DNA from: Bigelowiella natans CCMP2755
Taxonomy: Eukaryota; Cercozoa; Chlorarachniophyceae
Direction: 5' to 3'
DNA: 22,500 bases
Assembly (NCBI GenBank): GCA_000320545.1
Contig: ADNK01000338.1
Span: 1-22,500 of the forward strand
Under the pieces are notes generated by a model. It did no database searches. It saw only the letters and a list, made by a program, of their open reading frames with translations, and was not told the origin of the DNA. Below, one piece after another: positions 20,933 to 22,500 of the stretch (positions are counted from its first letter, which is position 1; every line of letters begins with the position of its first letter). Position numbers and translations under genes: made by a program.

Positions 20933-22027
20933 ATTAAAATGATGGAGAGATGCACGAGACACATGCTGCATCATCATAAATCCGATTCGAGCAATGTGTG
21001 CGGAGAGTAGCCTCTTCGTTCCAAAAAAACCAAGTTCCAAAAGCACAAAGTCGCAGTGTTACAGAGAGACTCAATGGACTCTTCTTCCATGTGGTGGCTC
21101 TCCTCATTGAAGAATTTATGAAGATTGCTTTTACCGCTGCACAGGTATCCGGTCACCGTCGCGGTGAAGGCCATTTCCCGCGTTATAAATAGCTTCTCGG
21201 TCATCGCAAAGGCGATGAAGAGGGGGGAGGAGAGGAAAAAACAACGCTCGAGGGCTGCGAAGAGGAAGGTCAGAGATTGTTTGGAAATCCTTTTTAAGAA
21301 ACAACAAAGCATCAATATTAAACTAATGCACCCGTGAAATATGCCTAATAAAACACCCAGAAACGCTGCGGTTCTTCGATAGTAACAAGCATAACACAGC
21401 AGCAGCATGGTGGGGGCAAAGACCGCACAGTCGCAGCTGCTTCCTCCGCAGAGGCGAAATCAGCCAAAGAAGATGTGGAGAGTAGCAGCAGCTCACAAAC
21501 GAGGAAGGGCCCGGAAGTAGCTGAATCTGATAAGAACATACGCACCCCCTCCCCCGCCGCGTCTTCGTCATCGTTGCCGCCATTGTCGTCATCAAGACGG
21601 ATGGGGGTACCACCGAGGCCGAGGAGGGTTGATGATATCCTTGAAAATGCTGATTTTGAGGTAGAGATTGCGTGTATGCCGTTGGTATTTTTGCGAGTAT
21701 ATGGATATGTACCTTGGTTTGTTTAGCACTTCGCATGCCGCGCGCGCGTGTGTGTGTGCGTGTGTACGCGGTTAAACATAACAGTTGTATTGAATGATAC
21801 TGACAGGTGTGTGTGAAGATGTGCAAGACTGTGCTTTTTCCAGTTCTTGCCGCCCTCTCGTATCTTCTCTCCAACTGCGTCAATGCAGCAGAAGTGTGTA
21901 AACCCTCCTCCCCCTCCCACCTTTCCCAAAGTGAATGATTTTTGAATATATATACAGCGTTGGTTGGTTGTGCGGTCAAATGATGCAAAGTGGACATCTA
22001 ATACTAAATATTAATTGCATTTGTACC

Positions 22028-22063
<36 letters not shown>

Positions 22064-22235
22064 TACACACACACGCACGCACGCACACACGCGCGCGCAT
22101 TGAAGTAGCGTTGGGAGTGATATATGTTCTTCTCTTCCAGATTCAGCACGTGTTGATTGCGTACCAAAGCTTCACAGAAAGCTGCCTCATGCTCAATGGT
22201 AATGCAAAGAACAATGGCAGCGATGATAGTGATGG

Positions 22236-22266
<31 letters not shown>

Positions 22267-22482
22267 AGTGATAGTGATGATGACGCCATAGCAAGGGCTA
22301 TAATAATAACGATATTTGTGAATTTGACAGCGATTTTCACCTCAATTGTACAACTCATTAGTTCTTGATGCTGCTTCGTCGTTTGTCGAGAGTCTCTGCA
22401 AGTTTGCCCTTCCGACTTCACGTAAAAATGAAATTTGTCAAATAACACTCGCGCAGCGTAGATATGAAACGCGATTCGTTTG
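13524..22482 (+). CDS. MON2: MON2 (Sec7-related Golgi/endosome scaffold), N-terminal part, 3' end beyond window
   Basis: MON2 (Ysl2) works with Dopey and Arl1 at the trans-Golgi/endosome and is related to the BIG Arf exchange factors but lacks a Sec7 domain. Exons: 13524-13646, 13721-13846, 14384-14464, 14669-14688, 14952-14998, 15242-15312, 15763-15869, 16106-16143, 16778-16820, 16890-16947, 17080-17112, 17210-17288, 17711-17784, 17953-18029, 18336-18393, 18532-18567, 18718-18774, 18932-18972, 19134-19180, 19382-19415, 19720-19765, 19856-19887, 19977-20068, 20255-20404, 20726-20777 (or -20858), 21145-21268, 21400-21673, 21844-21893, 22141-22198, 22462-22482. Phases match throughout, with one doubtful donor after exon 25. 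Family landmarks in order: SDLRSICLESRKK, LALNAMQRLL, LKILQTLTLAL, LSICFR, VVQLLYDSVSQ, AFKLFKDLCYLA, LELIELVL, ECEMLLSIFVRMLEPDFPLW, CDDPDLL, SYDMQPPATKVFGSI, then AALSYLLSN after the HUS region. The start ATG fits the family N-terminus. Confidence 0.92.
15321..15408. repeat. Compound (CA)n(GA)n microsatellite in MON2 intron 6
   Basis: About 17 CA units run directly into about 27 GA units with one GAAA interruption, starting 9 nt after the donor at 15313. The same CA-to-GA arrangement recurs at 20870-20931. Confidence 0.95.
15970..16041. repeat. (TA)n-rich microsatellite in MON2 intron 7
   Basis: Imperfect then pure TA array, followed by a C run at 16081-16092 just before the TTTCAG acceptor of exon 8. 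Another pure TA array lies at 18826-18861 in intron 17. Confidence 0.93.
16548..16567. repeat. Run of about 20 C in MON2 intron 8
   Basis: C homopolymer in the intron 16144-16777. Long C runs also occur at 17527-17542 and 20647-20662. All are on the coding strand of MON2 introns, upstream of acceptors. Confidence 0.9.
17875..17917. repeat. (GA)n microsatellite in MON2 intron 13
   Basis: About 21 GA units, about 35 nt upstream of the acceptor of exon 14 at 17953. On this strand it is a purine tract, so it does not serve as polypyrimidine tract. Confidence 0.93.
20164..20235. repeat. Compound (CT)n(CA)n microsatellite upstream of MON2 exon 24
   Basis: CT array merging into CA with a short CG patch, ending about 20 nt before the acceptor at 20255. 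It probably supplies the polypyrimidine tract. A GAA array follows exon 24 at 20461-20487. Confidence 0.93.
20870..20931. repeat. Compound (CA)n(GA)n microsatellite in MON2 intron 25
   Basis: Second copy of the CA-then-GA arrangement seen at 15321. It lies just after the position where exon 25 seems to end without a normal donor site. Confidence 0.93.
22029..22099. repeat. (CA)n/(CGCA)n/(CG)n microsatellite in MON2 intron 28
   Basis: CA array grading through ACAT, GCAC and CGCG units, which can adopt left-handed helix. It ends about 40 nt before the acceptor of exon 29. A (GT)n tract at about 21745-21764 lies in the preceding intron. Confidence 0.9.
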
Positions 22483-22500
22483 GTATTTGAATAAATGGTT

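Noticed and set aside
21323-21997. 224-codon minus-strand open frame
   Set aside because: Antisense to MON2 exons 27 and 28, with composition dominated by repeats and no family features.
1-22500. CRISPR arrays, tRNA, rRNA, transposase or integrase genes
   Set aside because: None seen. The repeats are microsatellites without spacer structure, and no cloverleaf or mobile-element protein motif was recognised by eye.

Overview
This is nuclear DNA from a unicellular eukaryote, most likely an alga with a complex plastid. The evidence is many short exons with GT-AG introns, dense microsatellites and G/C homopolymers, eukaryote-specific splicing and Golgi proteins, and an organelle-type ribosomal protein L18 with a long, hydrophobic N-terminal targeting region. 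Red-lineage plastids such as those of diatoms usually keep rpl18 in the plastid genome, so a nuclear copy mildly favours a green-derived secondary plastid (for example chlorarachniophyte-like). The lineage cannot be fixed from the window alone.

Six genes can be read. (1) 178-2243, minus strand: the N-terminal half of a branchpoint-binding protein (SF1/BBP), running off the left edge; nine exons assembled with matching phases. (2) 3027-7164, plus: a tepsin-like ENTH/VHS adaptor of the AP-4 coat with an SH3b-like domain spliced between its two helical domains, Gln- and Gly-rich tails and three AP-4 ear-binding-like motifs. (3) 8495-9355, minus: an intronless secreted nitrilase-fold (vanin/biotinidase-like) amidohydrolase. 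(4) 9516-10586, plus: an intronless secreted alpha/beta-hydrolase of epoxide-hydrolase type, divergent from gene 3 with only 160 bp between the start codons. (5) 12196-12852, minus: intronless organellar ribosomal protein uL18. (6) 13524 to the right edge, plus: the N-terminal part (about 30 exons, roughly 720-745 residues) of MON2, the Sec7-family scaffold that lacks a Sec7 domain.

The gene order is three head-to-head pairs: SF1/tepsin, amidohydrolase/epoxide hydrolase and L18/MON2. Tepsin and MON2 both act at the trans-Golgi network, but nothing in the sequence shows that their proximity is functional. The pair most likely to share regulation is the two secreted hydrolases.

From about 7.2 to 12.1 kb the DNA looks different. 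Microsatellites and long homopolymers, which crowd the rest of the window, are absent. The two genes inside have no introns, and the AT-rich spacers are full of short palindromes. This may be an inserted or horizontally acquired segment. Exon boundaries were inferred by eye from splice consensus, phase and family similarity, with no transcript data.
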